The notes beneath the pieces are model-generated. The model was given only the letters and a program-made list of their open reading frames with translations, had not been told where the DNA came from and did not search any database. 8,524 bases of DNA from JAYZBC01 sp036339375 (lineage in GTDB: Bacteria > Pseudomonadota > Alphaproteobacteria > MPNO01 > UBA2964): positions 1-8,524 of the forward strand of contig JAYZBC010000067.1 of the NCBI GenBank assembly GCA_036339375.1. The letters are read 5' to 3'. The first letter of the stretch is position 1; the number at the start of each line of letters is the position of its first letter. This document shows positions 6,477-8,524 of this stretch, piece by piece. Made by a program: the position numbers and the translations under genes.

Positions 6477-7790
6477 TTATTTTCTACAAATGATCTTTTT
6501 TGCTCTCGACTTATGACCGTAATAATGAAATTCGCAAGTCATTCCCTTCTTTATAGCTTTGCGTTTCACTTTTTTTCCGTCGATAGTAACTTTTGTCTTC
6601 TTTCCTGAAACTTTAGCTGACTTTTTCTTACCCTTATATTTTATGGTAATACTACGTCCACCCCGTTTAGTTTTGATTACTTTACCGGCATGCTTAATTA
6701 TTTTTAGCTTAACTTTTTCAACGGGCCCCGTGAATTTAAAATGTTCGTTTAATGCCAATAGCTTGGCTTTTGGCGTTTTTGCTAAACCAGCAATAATTTC
6801 TTGAATTTCATCACCAGTGACTACTTCAATTTCTCTTTTTAAACGCTCAGCATCTTTAAGGAAAAGGGGATCCCTGGTCATATCAATGAAAGCTTTTTTC
6901 ATGGCATCCATACGGGCCTTTGGTACGCCGGGAGCCATCGCAAAGGGTCTACCCATTAGAGGAGGAACGACCGTAAGCTTAAAGAATAACTTTACATCCT
7001 CGAGGTTTTGCCCCTTTGCCAGATTATCTTTTGTTAAAAACTCCTGAAGCATTGGAACTCCAAGCTTAGTCATGGCTGGATCAGGATGAAGTGAAACTTG
7101 AACCAGGGGTTTGATTAAACCTTTCCGAAAAAATGGGCCTGACAATTTTTCAAAAGAAGCCCAAGATTGGCAGACACCATCAAGTTCACCCCGTTCGATA
7201 GCCATATGTATTTGAGGAGTTCCAGGATAACCCCGGATTAATTTGAATTTAGCCGCCATAAGATTGTTGAAAAGGGCGGGCCACCACTCGGTTGAGTTTT
7301 TCCCCGCACCACCCATTGAAAACTGTTTTTGAAAAATTGCTTCGAAGGTTTCAGCACCAGTCCGAGTAGCCAGAGCGCAAACTCCTGCCTCTTTCGCTAA
7401 GCTACCTAGCCAATTAAGTTCAGCAGATTTAAATTTTGGTCCTTTAGCACCCAAGAGCTGTACGAGGGCTATAGATCGTTGAACACCCCCAACAATAGTC
7501 CCATCCTTGGGAGCAACATTCACCATGAAGTTTGTAGCAATAATTGAGCCCGCACCGGACTTATTTTGAACAATAAATTTTGGGTTTCCAGGAATATGTC
7601 TCCCCATGTGTCTTCCTACTAGACGGGCGTAAGTATCATACCCCCCACCAGCTCCGGATCCGACAATCATTTTGAGCCTTTTGCCCTTATAAAATTCGGC
7701 TACCTTATCGCCAGAAACAACATTGCCTGTAACGCTAAAACTCACCAATGCCACGAGGCCTGCAGAAACCAAACTCCTAAATTTCATCAT
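6477..7790 (-). CDS. TctC-like tripartite tricarboxylate transporter solute-binding protein with lysine-rich C-terminal extension
   Basis: The mature protein would be the periplasmic receptor of a TTT transporter, binding a carboxylate and delivering it to TctAB. The start is ATG 7790 because GGGAG lies 7 bases upstream; an in-frame ATG at 7820 would add ten polar residues before a good signal peptide. Residues 1-27 form that peptide: MMKFR, a hydrophobic stretch LVSAGLVALVSFSV, and likely cleavage near VVSG. The family core is MIVGSGAGGGYDTYARLVGR (41-60), HIPGNP (65-70), VQNKSGAGS (74-82), APKDGT (93-98) and APGVP (286-290). Typical TctC proteins end near residue 330-360; this 437-residue one continues with about 80 residues (358-437) containing roughly 30 Lys/Arg and only three acidic residues, plus Cys419 and Cys435. 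No tctA or tctB lies in the window. The neighbour upstream is a dioxygenase gene on the same strand. Confidence 0.9.
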   Translation of the reverse strand: MMKFRSLVSAGLVALVSFSVTGNVVSGDKVAEFYKGKRLKMIVGSGAGGGYDTYARLVGRHMGRHIPGNPKFIVQNKSGAGSIIATNFMVNVAPKDGTIVGGVQRSIALVQLLGAKGPKFKSAELNWLGSLAKEAGVCALATRTGAETFEAIFQKQFSMGGAGKNSTEWWPALFNNLMAAKFKLIRGYPGTPQIHMAIERGELDGVCQSWASFEKLSGPFFRKGLIKPLVQVSLHPDPAMTKLGVPMLQEFLTKDNLAKGQNLEDVKLFFKLTVVPPLMGRPFAMAPGVPKARMDAMKKAFIDMTRDPLFLKDAERLKREIEVVTGDEIQEIIAGLAKTPKAKLLALNEHFKFTGPVEKVKLKIIKHAGKVIKTKRGGRSITIKYKGKKKSAKVSGKKTKVTIDGKKVKRKAIKKGMTCEFHYYGHKSRAKKIICRK

Positions 7791-7797
7791 TGTTTGT

Positions 7798-7802
7798 CTC
7801 CC
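7798..7802 (-). promoter_or_regulatory. Shine-Dalgarno that decides the start of the binding-protein gene
   Basis: GGGAG on the minus strand lies 7 bases before ATG 7790. It falls inside the longer reading frame from 7820, which argues that translation starts at 7790, directly before the signal peptide. Confidence 0.65.
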
Positions 7803-7907
7803 TTTGTTTTTGCTGCGCATGAAGAGTTCAGCTCTTAATTTATACCCTAGCAGTCGACGCGTTGAGGTCTAGATAGAAAAGAGTAAAATTAAATTTATCA
7901 AAAAACT

Positions 7908-8524
7908 TTATTGACATAATGGATCACCAGGCAGTACTGGAAATTCTTCCTCAACAGTTACTCGGCGCAACATTCGCCGTTCATCGGCAGGAAAGTCTGT
8001 GCGTGCATGGTTACAGCAACGGTTGTCCCACATTATGAGATCCCCTGGTTTCCATCTGTGCTCGTAAATAAATTTTTTATTCCTTTGGTGAGCGAACAGG
8101 CTTTCTAAAAGTTTTTGGCTTTCATTCTTTGAGATATCGATTATTTCTTCTGTCATGAGTTCATTGACAAATAGAGCTGAACGTTCGGTTTCAGGGTGTT
8201 TTCTAAAAACCGGATGAGCAAAATTTAAGTGCTGTGTTTTATCGTATACGTCGTTTACCTTAATTTGACTGCTGTAATCATAAATATGAAGTGCCTTTTT
8301 ACCATTTAATTTGGTAATAATTTTCTTTGGCAAAGTTTCGGCCGCTTTATAGCCATTTGAAAATAATGTATTTCCCCCTCTAGAGGGTATTTCAATGGCA
8401 TAAAGCAAAGTCGCCTTTAATGGATTTTCGCAGTAAGAACGGTCTGAATGAAACATCATTTCGCCATCTGGAAGGCTACCAATTGGTTTCCCATTTTTTC
8501 TTACATTGCTGACAAGCATAAAAG
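7908..8524 (-). CDS. TauD/TfdA-family Fe(II)/2-oxoglutarate dioxygenase, 5' end cut by window
   Basis: The 205 visible codons are the C-terminal two thirds of a TauD/TfdA-type oxygenase, which hydroxylates small acids using Fe(II), O2 and 2-oxoglutarate. The frame stays open to the window edge, and the visible part lacks the N-terminal 80 or so residues of the family, so the true start lies outside. Numbering from the Met at 8519: the iron ligands are His24 and Asp26 in MMFHSDRSY and His171 in WDNRCCNHARTDFP (164-177). The 2-oxoglutarate-binding arginine is Arg182, 11 residues after His171 as in E. coli TauD, with Arg186 matching a second conserved Arg. SRGGNTLFSNGYKA (46-59) is the typical GGNTxF segment. 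The substrate is unknown; family members attack taurine, phenoxyacetates, carnitine precursors and others. It lies 117 bases upstream of the binding-protein gene on the same strand, so the two may serve one pathway. Confidence 0.92.
   Translation of the reverse strand, partial: FMLVSNVRKNGKPIGSLPDGEMMFHSDRSYCENPLKATLLYAIEIPSRGGNTLFSNGYKAAETLPKKIITKLNGKKALHIYDYSSQIKVNDVYDKTQHLNFAHPVFRKHPETERSALFVNELMTEEIIDISKNESQKLLESLFAHQRNKKFIYEHRWKPGDLIMWDNRCCNHARTDFPADERRMLRRVTVEEEFPVLPGDPLCQ

Noticed and set aside
6559..7047. Two plus-strand open frames opposite the binding-protein gene.
   Set aside because: Their hydrophobic look is the antisense shadow of the lysine-rich and helical coding sequence; neither has a credible ribosome site.
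7791..7820. Start of the binding protein at the upstream ATG 7820.
   Set aside because: The Shine-Dalgarno lies inside this extension and the signal peptide begins at 7790, so the longer form is unlikely.
7822..7836. AAGAG/CTCTT hairpin upstream of the binding-protein gene.
   Set aside because: The stem is only 5-6 bp with one wobble pair and no T-tract; not enough for a terminator or riboregulator call.
1..8524. CRISPR arrays, tRNA or rRNA genes, insertion sequences or attachment sites.
   Set aside because: No direct repeat series, cloverleaf-like segment, transposase motif or terminal repeat pair was seen by reading both strands.

Overview
The window is AT-rich and gene-dense, and looks like part of a free-living, probably marine, proteobacterium. 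The best lineage clue is HspQ at 6047-6367: its RGVVFDVDPEF and FGEFEDGRY segments resemble alphaproteobacterial versions more than the enterobacterial one. The TctC-type solute-binding protein, the nu-class glutathione transferase and the TauD/TfdA-type dioxygenase suit a heterotroph that scavenges organic acids and small nitrogen- or ring-containing compounds. The taxonomic placement is inference.

There are ten protein genes in three transcription blocks, and no gene-free stretch exceeds about 125 bases. Left block (minus strand): a VOC-fold metalloenzyme cut by the window edge (1-554) and a RidA/YjgF-family protein (669-1109). Central block (plus strand, 1235-6367), six genes all in one direction: an ornithine cyclodeaminase/mu-crystallin family imine reductase, a short-chain dehydrogenase-like protein, a YfcG-like glutathione transferase, a cyclase-family metal hydrolase, a six-bladed arylsulfotransferase-like beta-propeller, and HspQ. 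Right block (minus strand): a TctC-like periplasmic binding protein with an unusual lysine-rich tail (6477-7790), and an Fe(II)/2-oxoglutarate dioxygenase cut by the right edge (7908-8524). A perfect 10-bp stem at 6431-6460 separates the central and right blocks. A perfect 8-bp inverted repeat sits at the middle of the divergent ridA/OCD intergenic region and is the best operator candidate.

Taken together the genes suggest an accessory catabolic locus. An uptake protein and an oxygenase could deliver and open up a substrate. A cyclase-family hydrolase could cleave an amide, lactam or lactone. The OCD-family reductase and the RidA protein are families that act on imines and enamines. The GST-like protein and SDR would handle thiol or redox steps. 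I cannot name the substrate. The oddest points are: the SDR lacks three of the four classical catalytic residues; the RidA homologue lacks the catalytic arginine; the propeller, which has no signal peptide, carries a Cys-x2-Cys-x6-His-x3-Cys insertion; and the binding protein carries an 80-residue basic C-terminal extension.
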